64,000 bases of DNA from Mucilaginibacter pedocola (GTDB taxonomy: Bacteria > Bacteroidota > Bacteroidia > Sphingobacteriales > Sphingobacteriaceae): assembly GCF_002013915.1 (NCBI RefSeq), contig NZ_MBTF01000038.1, forward strand, positions 186,001 through 250,000, written 5' to 3'. Below the pieces are notes generated by a model that was not told the DNA's origin, searched no databases, and saw only the letters and a list, made by a program, of their open reading frames with translations. A program made the translations under genes and the position numbers. Below are positions 43,901-51,883 of this stretch, one piece after another (within the stretch, counting starts at the first letter, position 1; every line of letters begins with the position of its first letter).

Positions 43901-46799
43901 AAACATCATTTTTTACCGATACGATGACCCGGACTACTTACAGGTATTCCCGGGCAACAGGCAACGCTTCGGCCAACTGGACCAAGGGAAGTACCGTGTA
44001 TTTTTTCTACTGAAAGGCGATACTTACACTATTAAAGAGAACATTGAGATAAAGCCGCACGGAACCAACCACTACGACATTGCCATTAGCCCGGAGCATG
44101 CCCGCGATTCGGTAAGTATTAAAATAAGCAATACTATCAATGGCCGCAGCGGCACCATTTATCAATTCAACGATAACGAAATACAAAACGATGCTTTGCG
44201 GTTAAAAGAAGCTTTTAACGATAAATACCTTGCCGCTAATGGCTTTACAGCATTGGTGAGCGGAAAAATAGTAGATAACGGGGATAAACAGCCGCTTGTT
44301 GGTGTATTGATAAAGATAAAGGGAACCAATATTGCCACCATGACTGACTTAAATGGCACATTCAGGCTATACGGGCCACCACGCGGCAAACTGGTAATTG
44401 CCTATATAGGGTATCACACTCAGGAAATCACTTACAATGCAGGCACCGGCCTGTACGTGAAAATGATAGCCGCTGCTAACCATTTGACTGAAGTAGTAGT
44501 GGTAGGGTACGGTACTACAAGAAGAATGAGCATGACCGGTTCAGTTAGTTCAATTTCTTTGAATAATGCATTGGCCGGTAAAGTGGCGGGGCTGCAAGTG
44601 CGTAGCCCGGACTATGCTTTAGGCCGCAACACGCAAGTTATGCTGAGAGGAGCGTCCGGTTTTGCAGGAGGGCAGGCTGCTCTTTATGTGGTGAATGGTG
44701 AAATAGTTAAAGATTTAAAGGGTATTGATCCTGCAATGATTAGCGACGTAACCATACTTAAAGACGCCGCAGCAACAGCGTTATATGGCTCAAGGGCAGC
44801 CAACGGCGTAATAATCGTTAGCACAAAGACCAAAACAGCTACTGAAGAAAGAAGTACAGAATCTCCCCTTGGTGAAGGAGCCCAAACCCTCCGCAAAAAC
44901 TTCAGCGACTATGCCCACTGGCAACCCAAACTCATAACCGACGACAACGGCAAGGCCAGCTTCACCAGTACCTTCCCCGATGATATTACCAACTGGCGCA
45001 CCTACGTGGTTGCCATAAACGGGCATCGGCAGAGCGGTTTTTCGGAGAAGCAGGTCAAATCATTCAAACCCCTTAGCGCTAACTTTATAGCGCCGCAGTT
45101 TGCTGTAGAGGGCGATGAGATGCAACTGATTGGCAAAGTGATGAACTACGCCTCTACCCCCGCTTTGGTTAGCCGTGCTTTTAAATACAACGGGAAGGTT
45201 ATAACACAAGGCGATCTGCAAGTGGTAAACGCCAAAATAGATACGCTCGCCATTACGGCATCGGCAACGGATAGCCTCGAATTTGAGTACAGCATTAAGC
45301 GCGATAACGGTTATTTTGATGGAGAACAACGTAAGATACCCGTAATAAAACAAGGCACGCAGGAAACAAAAGGCATTTTTGAAGCGATGGACAGGGATAC
45401 CACGGTAAACCTCAAATTCGACCCGACGATGGGGCCTGTAACTTTCAGGGCCGAAGCTTCTGCCCTACCCGCCCTGGCCGAAGAAGCCAAACGCCTGCGC
45501 GAATACAAATACCTCTGCAACGAGCAGCTGGCATCGAAACTGAAAGGGCTTTTATCGGAAAAACGAATCAAAACCTTTTTGGGCGAACCGTTCAAATACG
45601 AGCGTAACATCACCGAAGTGATAAAAAAACTGCAACAAAACCGTAAAACCAACGGTACATGGGGCTGGTGGGCCAATACCGACGACGAGCTTTGGATAAG
45701 CCTGCACGCCGTAGAAGCACTTACCGAAGCACAAAAAATGGGCTACGCCGTTGATCTGAATAAAAAGAAACTAACCGACTACCTGGTTTATCAACTGGAA
45801 AGCTACCGCGGCGAAGACAAACTCACCTGCCTGCAATTGCTTCATCAAATGGGCGCAAAAGTAGACTACAACAAATACCTCGGCGTTATAGATGCCGATT
45901 ATAAAAAGCAAAAAGACGTAAGCACCTACGCCCGCCTGAAGCTGATGCGGCTTAAACAGCAGACCGGGCTGAGTATAAAAACCGATAGCCTTATCCGCAC
46001 AGCGCACAAAACCATGTTCGGCAATATGTATTGGGGCGAGGAGAGTTACAGGTTCTTTGATAACGCTATTCAACTGAGTGCGATCGCTTACAATATTATC
46101 AAAGCAGAAAGCAAACATCCGGAGGTATTGGCCAAAATACGCGGGTACTTTTTAGAGCAGCGAAAACAGGGTGAATGGCGCAACACCTACGAAAGTGCGC
46201 TGATACTGGAAACCCTGCTGCCCGACCTGCTTCTGAAAGACGCGCAAATAAAGCCCGCTGTGCTCACGTTAAAGGGTAGCATAACAGAAACCATAACGGC
46301 GTTCCCTTACACTACTACATTGAAGGATAACACCGTCAGCGTAAGCAAAACCGGCAGCTTGCCTGTTTACATTACCGGCTACCAGCAATTTTGGAACAAC
46401 AAACCCGAAAAGGTAAGTAAGGATTTTAAGGTAGATACCTGGTTCGAGCGGAAAGGCGATAAAGTAACCAAACTAAAAGGCGGCGAAGCGGTGGAACTAA
46501 AAGCAGAAGTAACCGCCAAAGGCGATGCCGATTTTGTAATGGTTGAAATACCTATCCCCGCCGGCTGCTCTTACGAAAGCAAGGACCAGCAATGGAGCAA
46601 TAACGAAGTACACCGCGAATTTTTTAAAGAAAAGGTAAGCATCTTTTGCCGCAAGCTAAAACAGGGTACTTACACCTTCACGGTAAAACTAATGCCCCGC
46701 TACAGCGGTAATTACACGCTTAACCCCGCCAAAGCCGAGCAAATGTATTTCCCTGTGTTTTATGGCAGAGAAGTGATGAAGAAGGTGGTGGTTCAATAG
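40953..46799 (+). CDS. Alpha-2-macroglobulin-like protein with inserted SusC-type CarboxypepD_reg + TonB plug module
   Basis: The product has 1948 residues with signal peptide MQPKFTYAIIVSFLLICSAAIAQ. Macroglobulin (MG) domains fill about 100-1095; the MG2 mark is MVFNKPVYKPRDTVKFKAF, followed by an acidic run of seven Asp (306-312). At about 1100-1175 comes a carboxypeptidase-D-regulatory-like domain (VSGKIVDNGDKQPLVGVLIK), then EVVVVGYGTTRR and a TonB plug to about 1290 (DVTILKDAAATALYGSRAANG). No outer-membrane barrel follows. The A2M domain starts directly after (LRKNFSDYAHWQPKLITDD ... DITNWRTYV), then the thioester domain with C1522-N-E-Q in EYKYLCNEQLASK, and the receptor-binding-like end. 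Bacterial A2M proteins trap proteases in the periplasm. The plug sits where a bait region is expected. No PBP1C-like partner is adjacent. Confidence 0.9.
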   Translation: MQPKFTYAIIVSFLLICSAAIAQRPLTNSRQSSYYTYIYKVSDADMLGYYQSPGKVFDDKVLKNPVDSFLTDKHWKNTLPAGNYVKAYANENSLKYSLIENHSAFLKLFTSTYEHRFALTDKQGNYLSNIKVLLNGKELPYDAASNTWYFKHPKSTITLQAEHKGVTNFFSVRPDANYYNGSFIHRLKTAWYRFKNIFRHHNNRYKPSPYGGFMVFNKPVYKPRDTVKFKAFIFYQKNKKPAAQKQLLVKLAGNGGTKKLGMVTAYRPGAFEYSFILTDSLDLSLDNNYTVLLVDPAKQPQKKAGDDDDDDDEENNAAEMQENKSVLYTGRFKYEEYELKSINFTIRTDKKEHSPGNPLSVYLKAVDENGLPVADGRVLLNLRTRNVSNYKINHQFVPDTLWTHKIDLEPVGETKILIPDSIFPKADVRYEIGAQFLNADNEPQYKEASAEFNCERFTLSTEEVNDSLKINHLEFGKPYKTKGIVSSINADGDTLTKQSITLPGFVLINPNAAEYNIETDSTDTDVDLKRSEGNISASSERTKDSVYLSVANPRKLHFFYSVFAGNKLIDGGQATELFYKKALPSSVPVIFSINYIWAGVVRTENVCPAYRPDLLNIAVNQPVTVYPGQKVKTDIVVTDATGKPVVNTDVTAWALTKKFEYREPYVPYVGKPTFYPEPKKPIRKKDTGFEGNIKLNWQRWALEAGLDSIAYYQFTHPKGNVYRIEEPGIDTITQVAPFVVKDGNILPVHVLYIDHVPVYFSQAQQLQPYSFKVSPGYHFISIRTAKLDLSMDSVWVPRSKKLILSINGNTWPSQPVADSLPVAEANNINKYMIGVVNNFGIKQTRISQADRLYVLNPSGVAGNIVLAGPLAPAFTLFERKDEKPTLFTAEANYTYLFEPGLITQKDIKTPYPFSRNLSHITGATNYRQYVISNNAADSLWQNLLDQRANTSQLFNNPSPATRQTGELEFKRMVKENENPILIKNIIFYRYDDPDYLQVFPGNRQRFGQLDQGKYRVFFLLKGDTYTIKENIEIKPHGTNHYDIAISPEHARDSVSIKISNTINGRSGTIYQFNDNEIQNDALRLKEAFNDKYLAANGFTALVSGKIVDNGDKQPLVGVLIKIKGTNIATMTDLNGTFRLYGPPRGKLVIAYIGYHTQEITYNAGTGLYVKMIAAANHLTEVVVVGYGTTRRMSMTGSVSSISLNNALAGKVAGLQVRSPDYALGRNTQVMLRGASGFAGGQAALYVVNGEIVKDLKGIDPAMISDVTILKDAAATALYGSRAANGVIIVSTKTKTATEERSTESPLGEGAQTLRKNFSDYAHWQPKLITDDNGKASFTSTFPDDITNWRTYVVAINGHRQSGFSEKQVKSFKPLSANFIAPQFAVEGDEMQLIGKVMNYASTPALVSRAFKYNGKVITQGDLQVVNAKIDTLAITASATDSLEFEYSIKRDNGYFDGEQRKIPVIKQGTQETKGIFEAMDRDTTVNLKFDPTMGPVTFRAEASALPALAEEAKRLREYKYLCNEQLASKLKGLLSEKRIKTFLGEPFKYERNITEVIKKLQQNRKTNGTWGWWANTDDELWISLHAVEALTEAQKMGYAVDLNKKKLTDYLVYQLESYRGEDKLTCLQLLHQMGAKVDYNKYLGVIDADYKKQKDVSTYARLKLMRLKQQTGLSIKTDSLIRTAHKTMFGNMYWGEESYRFFDNAIQLSAIAYNIIKAESKHPEVLAKIRGYFLEQRKQGEWRNTYESALILETLLPDLLLKDAQIKPAVLTLKGSITETITAFPYTTTLKDNTVSVSKTGSLPVYITGYQQFWNNKPEKVSKDFKVDTWFERKGDKVTKLKGGEAVELKAEVTAKGDADFVMVEIPIPAGCSYESKDQQWSNNEVHREFFKEKVSIFCRKLKQGTYTFTVKLMPRYSGNYTLNPAKAEQMYFPVFYGREVMKKVVVQ
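44250..44820 (+). other. Segment encoding the inserted CarboxypepD_reg-TonB plug module
   Basis: This part of the A2M gene encodes residues about 1100-1289, equal to the first 200 residues of a mature SusC protein. The frame is continuous across both edges and there are no direct repeats or element ends that I can see at the junctions. Confidence 0.85.
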
Positions 46800-46837
46800 G
46801 TTATTGGTTCATTAGTTCATTTGTGACTGGCATCATA

Positions 46838-46954
46838 AAAAAACGTCGTGCTGCAACTTGTTTCAACATCCCACACGGCAGGTAATGATTATGTAAAGCG
46901 GCAATGCTATGCGTAAATGCATGATGGGATGTTGAAACAAGTTCAACATGACGT
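46838..46954 (+). repeat. About 110-bp interspersed repeat, family B, copy 3
   Basis: It starts GTCGTGCTGCAACTTGTTTC, has the middle CGGCAGGTAATGATTATG and AAAGCGGCAATGCTATG, and ends GATGTTGAAACAAGTTCAAC. It is more diverged than copies 1 and 2. It lies in the convergent gap 46800-47070 with the terminator below; flanking words GGTTCATTAGTTCATT (left) and AATGAACAATTGAACC (right) form a loose outer inverted pair. Confidence 0.75.
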
Positions 46955-46960
46955 GTGGTA

Positions 46961-47004
46961 ATAAAAGCCGAAGGCCCGCGTAAACGCGGGCCTTCGGCTT
47001 TTAT
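46961..47004. terminator. Bidirectional terminator with perfect 20-base arms
   Basis: The arms ATAAAAGCCGAAGGCCCGCG (46961-46980) and its exact reverse complement (46985-47004) surround the loop TAAA, with T-rich ends on both strands. It serves the A2M gene on plus and the AMP nucleosidase gene on minus. Confidence 0.95.
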
Positions 47005-47070
47005 GTTTATCATCATTGTTCACTGATCACTCACCAATGAACAATTGAACCATTGAACTAATGAACCAAC

Positions 47071-47931
47071 TTAAAACTTCAGGTGTTTCACCGTCAACCC
47101 GTTGTTGATGAGTTGTTTTAGTGACTCTATACCTACATGCAGGTGTGTTTCTACATATTGTTCGGTTACGCTCGAATCGCTTTCGGCGGTTTTTACACCT
47201 TCGGGTATCATTGGCTGGTCAGATACCAGCAGCAATGCGCCTGTTGGTATTTTGTTGGCGAAGCCTGTGGTGAATATGGTAGCTGTCTCCATGTCAATAG
47301 CCATGGCGCGCAGATCCTTCAGGTATTTCTTAAACTCTTTATCATGCTCCCAAACGCGGCGGTTGGTGGTGTAGCAGGTTCCGGTCCAGTAATCGCGGCC
47401 ATAATCGCGTATGGTGGTTGATATAGCTTTCTGCAGGGCAAATGATGGCAGTGCGGGCACTTCGGCAGGCAGGTAATCGTTTGATGTACCTTCGCCGCGT
47501 ATAGCAGCTATAGGCAGTATAAGGTCGCCTACATTGTTCTTCTTTTTCAAGCCGCCGCATTTGCCCAAAAATATCACTGCTTCAGGCTGTATAGCGGTAA
47601 GCAGGTCCATTATGGTTGCAGCTACCGAGCTACCCATACCGAAGTTGATAATGGTAATACCGTTGGCCGTTACGCTTTGCATCGGTTTATCTAAACCCAT
47701 TATAGGCGCATTCTCGTGCCATTCGGAAAATAGCTGCAGGTACTTAGAGAAATTGGTGAGGATAATATACTTGCCAAAATCATTCAACGGGCGGCCGGTG
47801 TAGCGTGGCAGCCAGTTAGCAACAATGGCCTCTTTGGTTTTCAGTCCCGATTTTACGGGCGACGATACTTCTTTTACTTTTTTGTCGGTTGCAGGGGTTT
47901 CGTCTTTTTTAACATCTAATTGTTCGTTCAT
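47071..47931 (-). CDS. amn: AMP nucleosidase
   Basis: The ATG at 47931 (MNEQLDVKKDET) is preceded by AAGGAG 12 bases upstream, so I prefer it to the frame's upstream ATG at 47988; 286 residues. The C-terminal part is a PNP/UDP-phosphorylase-like nucleosidase: INFGMGSSVAATIMDLL, FLGKCGGLKKKNNVGDLILP, and AIDMETATIFTTGFANKI with the ribose-binding Met-Glu, then LLLVSDQPM with the catalytic Asp. AMP nucleosidase hydrolyses AMP to adenine and ribose 5-phosphate. The length is that of the short Bacteroidota form, without the N-terminal domain of E. coli Amn. A -7 box TATCTTTG on the minus strand (48051-48058) may be its promoter. Confidence 0.88.
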   Translation of the reverse strand: MNEQLDVKKDETPATDKKVKEVSSPVKSGLKTKEAIVANWLPRYTGRPLNDFGKYIILTNFSKYLQLFSEWHENAPIMGLDKPMQSVTANGITIINFGMGSSVAATIMDLLTAIQPEAVIFLGKCGGLKKKNNVGDLILPIAAIRGEGTSNDYLPAEVPALPSFALQKAISTTIRDYGRDYWTGTCYTTNRRVWEHDKEFKKYLKDLRAMAIDMETATIFTTGFANKIPTGALLLVSDQPMIPEGVKTAESDSSVTEQYVETHLHVGIESLKQLINNGLTVKHLKF

Positions 47932-48050
47932 TTTTTGAGTTCTCCTTATTATTTTATCCCATCGGCGAATTCCTTTGGGGGCGTTCAAAAACCTTTTTAT
48001 ACAGCAAACCCCGGCGGGGTATCGCCAGGGCTGCGTTGTATTTGGTAATA

Positions 48051-48058
48051 CAAAGATA
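48051..48058 (-). promoter_or_regulatory. -7 box of the amn promoter
   Basis: The minus strand reads TATCTTTG, an exact TAnnTTTG, about 120 bases before the amn start and 23 bases after the clpX stop. No clear -33 TTTG is seen. Confidence 0.45.
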
Positions 48059-48080
48059 GCTATTTTAAGCTAAATTAGTG

Positions 48081-49319
48081 TTATGCTACCTTTAATTTTT
48101 TAAGATCCGACTTTTCGAACTTCTCTCTCGCGTACTCCAGCGTTACGTTCAGGCGCTTCACATCTTTCTTAGACGGAAACTCGAACATAGCATCTATCAT
48201 GATGGCCTCGCAGATAGAACGCAGCCCGCGGGCACCCAGTTTAAACTCCATGGCCTTATCAACCACAAAGTCCAGCACCTCATCTTCAAAGTCCAACTTT
48301 ACGCCTTCGTATTCGAACAGTTTCTTGTACTGTTTCAATAACGAGTTCTTAGGCTCGGTAAGAATGTTGTGCAGCGCTTCCCTATCCAACGGATTCAGGT
48401 AAGTTAGCACCGGTAAACGGCCTATCAGCTCGGGTATCAACCCGAACGATTTAAGATCCTGCGGCGTAATGTATTTGTACAGGTTCTTCAGGTCCACCTC
48501 ACTATCGTCGCGTTTCATTTTGTAACCCACGGTTTGGGTACGCATACGGTTGGCTATCTTTTTATCGATACCATCAAAAGCGCCGCCGCAAATGAACAGG
48601 ATGTTGCTTGTGTTCACGGTGATCATTTTTTGGTCGGGGTGTTTACGGCCGCCTTGCGGTGGTACGTTCACCATAGTTCCTTCCAAAATTTTCAATAATG
48701 CCTGTTGTACGCCTTCACCGCTTACATCGCGGGTGATAGAGGCATTATCGCTCTTACGGGCAATTTTATCTACCTCGTCGATATACACAATGCCGCGCTC
48801 GGCCATGTTTACATCGTAATCCGCACTTTGCAGCAAACGGGTTAAGATACTTTCTACGTCCTCGCCTACATAGCCGGCCTCGGTAAGTACCGTGGCATCG
48901 CAAATGCAGAAAGGCACATTCAGTATTTTGGCAAGTGTTTTAGCCAGCAGGGTTTTCCCCGTACCGGTTTCGCCCACCATTATGATGTTCGATTTTTCTA
49001 TTTCTACCTCATCCTTATCTACGCGTTGGTTAAGGCGTTTGTAGTGGTTGTATACCGATACGGCCAACACTTTCTTAGCATCGTCCTGCCCTATGATATA
49101 CTGATCCAGGTGGGTTTTTATTTCCGAAGGTTTTAAAACAGCCGGCGACGACGGAGAGGCTTTTACCTTCCGCACTTTTAATTCTTCTGCCAGTATCTCG
49201 TTGGCCTGGTTTACGCACTTATCGCAAATGTGCGCATCCAGCCCGGCTATCAGCATCAGGGAATCCTGCTTACCTGCGCCGCAAAACGAGCATCTGATCT
49301 CCTTGCTGTTCTTGTTCAT
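48081..49319 (-). CDS. clpX: ATP-dependent Clp protease ATP-binding subunit ClpX
   Basis: The product has 412 residues. The N-terminal zinc-binding domain has CSFCGAG and CDKCVNQA. The AAA+ core has Walker A GETGTGKTLLAK (about 115-127), Walker B IVYIDEVDKIA, the pore loop GYVGEDVE, sensor I TSNILFICGGAF, the IGF-like ClpP-docking region (here NRMRTQTVGYKMK) and the Arg finger/sensor II in GARGLRSICE. ClpX unfolds tagged proteins and feeds them to ClpP. It follows clpP on the same strand by 95 bases, with a hairpin between. Confidence 0.98.
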   Translation of the reverse strand: MNKNSKEIRCSFCGAGKQDSLMLIAGLDAHICDKCVNQANEILAEELKVRKVKASPSSPAVLKPSEIKTHLDQYIIGQDDAKKVLAVSVYNHYKRLNQRVDKDEVEIEKSNIIMVGETGTGKTLLAKTLAKILNVPFCICDATVLTEAGYVGEDVESILTRLLQSADYDVNMAERGIVYIDEVDKIARKSDNASITRDVSGEGVQQALLKILEGTMVNVPPQGGRKHPDQKMITVNTSNILFICGGAFDGIDKKIANRMRTQTVGYKMKRDDSEVDLKNLYKYITPQDLKSFGLIPELIGRLPVLTYLNPLDREALHNILTEPKNSLLKQYKKLFEYEGVKLDFEDEVLDFVVDKAMEFKLGARGLRSICEAIMIDAMFEFPSKKDVKRLNVTLEYAREKFEKSDLKKLKVA

Positions 49320-49363
49320 TTCTCAATTGGTTTATCAAAAATAATCAAATTCAAATTAATTAC

Positions 49364-49397
49364 AAAGCAGCGCAACTCTAATTAGTTGTGCTGCTTT
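49364..49397 (-). terminator. Hairpin between clpP and clpX (terminator or processing site)
   Basis: AAAGCAGCGCAACT and AGTTGTGCTGCTTT form a 14-base stem with one G-U pair around CTAATT. The T-run after it on the minus strand is short (TTTGTAATT), so it may attenuate rather than stop transcription. Confidence 0.5.
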
Positions 49398-49414
49398 ACT
49401 TTAACATGAACCAA

Positions 49415-50143
49415 TTATTTGGTTTTGTTGCTATTGCTTTTTAAAACTTCGTCAACCATACCAAACTCTTTGGCTTCGTCGGCTATCATCCAGTAATCGC
49501 GGTCTGATGCTTCCCAAACTTTTTCGTACGATGCACCGCTATGATCGGCAATGATCTGGTAAAGTTCTTTTTTAAGCTTCGTGATCTCGTGATATGTGAT
49601 CTCGATATCGCTTTGCTGGCCCTGCGCACCGCCCGATGGCTGGTGTATCATCACCCTTGAGTGTGGCAAGGCTGCCCTTTTACCTGCTGTACCTGCGCAC
49701 AATAATACGGCACCCATACTGGCCGCCATACCTGTACAAATAGTAGCTACATCGTTAGAGATGAATTGCATGGTATCGTATATCCCTAAACCGGCATAAA
49801 CCGAGCCACCCGGAGAGTTGATGTATATCTGGATGTCGCGCTTAGCATCTGCTGATTGTAAGAACAGCAATTGAGCCTGGATAATGTTTGCATTTTGGTC
49901 GTAAATAGCATCGCCCAGGAAAATAATGCGGTCCATCATCAGGCGGCTGAATACGTCCATCTGGGCCACATTTAACTGGCGCTCTTCTATGATGTATGGG
50001 GTCATGCCTGTAGGGCTGTAAATGCCGCTTGGCTGGCTGTTACGGTCGAAAGTTGAAAGGTATTTATCTACAGTAAGCCCGTTTAAACGGTGATGTTTAA
50101 CGGCATACTTGCGGAATTCATTTCTATCGATATTACTGCTCAT
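49415..50143 (-). CDS. clpP: ATP-dependent Clp protease proteolytic subunit ClpP
   Basis: The product has 242 residues, about 35-45 longer at the N-terminus than typical ClpP (MSSNIDRNEFRKYAVKHHRLNG), a region that could be a propeptide. The catalytic Ser is in GMAASMGAVLL, the His in VMIHQPSGG and the Asp in ASDRDYWM. INSPGGSVYAG forms the oxyanion-loop strand. It forms the proteolytic chamber for ClpX. Gene order tig-clpP-clpX is the usual one, but tig has its own terminator here. Confidence 0.97.
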   Translation of the reverse strand: MSSNIDRNEFRKYAVKHHRLNGLTVDKYLSTFDRNSQPSGIYSPTGMTPYIIEERQLNVAQMDVFSRLMMDRIIFLGDAIYDQNANIIQAQLLFLQSADAKRDIQIYINSPGGSVYAGLGIYDTMQFISNDVATICTGMAASMGAVLLCAGTAGKRAALPHSRVMIHQPSGGAQGQQSDIEITYHEITKLKKELYQIIADHSGASYEKVWEASDRDYWMIADEAKEFGMVDEVLKSNSNKTK

Positions 50144-50364
50144 GTTATTTGTTTTTTATAATGTAATGTTATTGGCTTACGGGGCTAATATAGTTGTTAG
50201 TTGAATAGTTTTGGTGATGTAAAGTTTTTATTAAGTAAAAATTGTTTCATCTACTTTGCAAACGCTAATTGCTTTGTACCGAAGTTTTCTCTTTCGCACT
50301 CCCGCGCTTTCCCTCCCCTTCTGCTCTATCGAAATGACAAAATTTTTCAGGCCGTTTAAAACAC

Positions 50365-50394
50365 AAAAGCATCTGCCTTGCGGCAAATGCTTTT
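50365..50394 (-). terminator. Rho-independent terminator after tig
   Basis: The minus strand reads AAAAGCATTTGCC, GCAA, GGCAGATGCTTTTG; 13-base arms with one mismatch, 31 bases after the tig stop. The rest of the gap 50144-50425 shows no gene; TATATTAG on the minus strand near 50200 may be the clpP -7 box. Confidence 0.8.
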
Positions 50395-50425
50395 GGTGAC
50401 ACGTATTTTATTGAACGGGAAGCGC

Positions 50426-51778
50426 TTAGTCTTCCAGTTTGTTAAAATCGGTAAACAGGATCTCTTTGTTATCTAAAGTGATAACGCTTTTGATATAGTC
50501 GAAAACCCTAACGGCTTTTACTTCTTCAAAAATTTTGTTGGCCTGTTCTTTATTTTGCAGGTACTGCACGGTGTATTGTGCCAGTTGCTCCTCAGGAAGC
50601 GACTGCTGGCTGTACGCACGGAACTGCTGATCTAAGCTCATTTTAGCGTACTGGAATACATCTTCGTATTTTATCTCGATGTTGCCATCGCGTACTACTT
50701 TGTTTGCTATCAGTGTCCATTTCAGGTTTTTTGCAAAATCATCGTAACCACCTTCCAATTCTTCTGTAGTAAGTTTTTCGTTGGTTGCTTGTAACCAGCG
50801 TTTCAAAAACTCATCAGGCAGGTTAAACTGTACTTTATTAAGGCTGTAGTTGTAAATGTCGTTCTGCAGTTTGCGTTCGCTATCCTGCTGCATCATCATT
50901 TCAACTTCTTCGGTGATCTTCTCACGGAAGCCTTCTTCGGTAGTTACATTACCTTCACCAAACAACTTGTCAAAGAACTCCTGGTTCAGGTCGGCTTCTT
51001 CTAAACGGTTAACATTTTTTACCGTTAATTTGAAGTCCGATTTCAGGTCGGCAGCTTCAGCTTCTTCTATCTTAAGTACACCTGCAATTTTAGCTGCATC
51101 GTTACCGTAAGCTTTCTGGATGTCTAAAGTTACCGTATCGTCTTTTTTCAAACCGATCAATGAAGCTTTAACGGCTTCGTCAGTGATCTGGTCTAAACGT
51201 ACCGAACCGGTGTTGCTAATGCCACCCTCAAAAACAGAACCATCCGGAGAAAGTTGTTCTAATACCGAGTAAAGCACGTCATCATCTGCCGATACGTCAG
51301 GATTTGTCATTTTGCCATAAGCACGACGGATGTTTTTGATGCGCGATGCCAGGGTTTCTTCATCCGCTTTAATGGTGTAACGGGTGATGGTATCTTTCGA
51401 GCTGAAATCAACATCAAACTCAGGCGCTAAGCCAATTTCGTAGTTAAATTCAAACTCGTCGGCAAAATCCCAGTTGTATTCTTTGTGCGCGTCTTCGCGT
51501 TTTGGCAAAGGCTGGCCCAATACTTCCAGTTTCTCGTCTTCCAGGTATTTATTTAAGGTATCGTTTAGCAGGTTATTTATCTCATCAACCAAAATGTTTT
51601 TACCATACATTTTCTTGATGTGCGCAGCAGGAACCATACCCGGACGGAAACCCGGAATTTTGGCTTTTTTAGCTTGGTCTTTAATGGTTTTTTCTACGCG
51701 TGGCTGGTAGTCAGCGGGGGTTAAATTGATCTTTACAACCGCATTAAGGTTATCAATTTTTTCCTGTGATATGTTCAT
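50426..51778 (-). CDS. tig: Trigger factor (ribosome-associated chaperone)
   Basis: The product has 450 residues with the three-part layout of trigger factor: ribosome-binding domain (about 1-115) with the signature PGFRPGMVPAAHIKKMYG, a reduced PPIase-like domain (about 150-240, DDVLYSVLEQLSPDG ... EEAEAADLKSDFKLTVKNVNRLEEADLNQEFFDKLFG) and a helical C-terminal chaperone arm. The PPIase part is poorly conserved, as in other Bacteroidota. It binds nascent chains at the ribosome exit. It heads the tig-clpP-clpX cluster. Confidence 0.93.
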   Translation of the reverse strand: MNISQEKIDNLNAVVKINLTPADYQPRVEKTIKDQAKKAKIPGFRPGMVPAAHIKKMYGKNILVDEINNLLNDTLNKYLEDEKLEVLGQPLPKREDAHKEYNWDFADEFEFNYEIGLAPEFDVDFSSKDTITRYTIKADEETLASRIKNIRRAYGKMTNPDVSADDDVLYSVLEQLSPDGSVFEGGISNTGSVRLDQITDEAVKASLIGLKKDDTVTLDIQKAYGNDAAKIAGVLKIEEAEAADLKSDFKLTVKNVNRLEEADLNQEFFDKLFGEGNVTTEEGFREKITEEVEMMMQQDSERKLQNDIYNYSLNKVQFNLPDEFLKRWLQATNEKLTTEELEGGYDDFAKNLKWTLIANKVVRDGNIEIKYEDVFQYAKMSLDQQFRAYSQQSLPEEQLAQYTVQYLQNKEQANKIFEEVKAVRVFDYIKSVITLDNKEILFTDFNKLED

Positions 51779-51883
51779 CTTTTTTACCGGATTGTGTTTT
51801 TATACAACATAAACCGCCGTGCATGTAATTACCACGCACGGCAGCTTTTTAGAGGCGCAAAAGTATGAATTTATTTTGAGATA

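Noticed and set aside
51816..51842. Hairpin GCCGTGC ... GCACGGC as terminator between the cytochrome c gene and tig
   Set aside because: The T-run is on the plus strand, where no gene ends; on the minus strand no T-run follows, so I left it out as a terminator.
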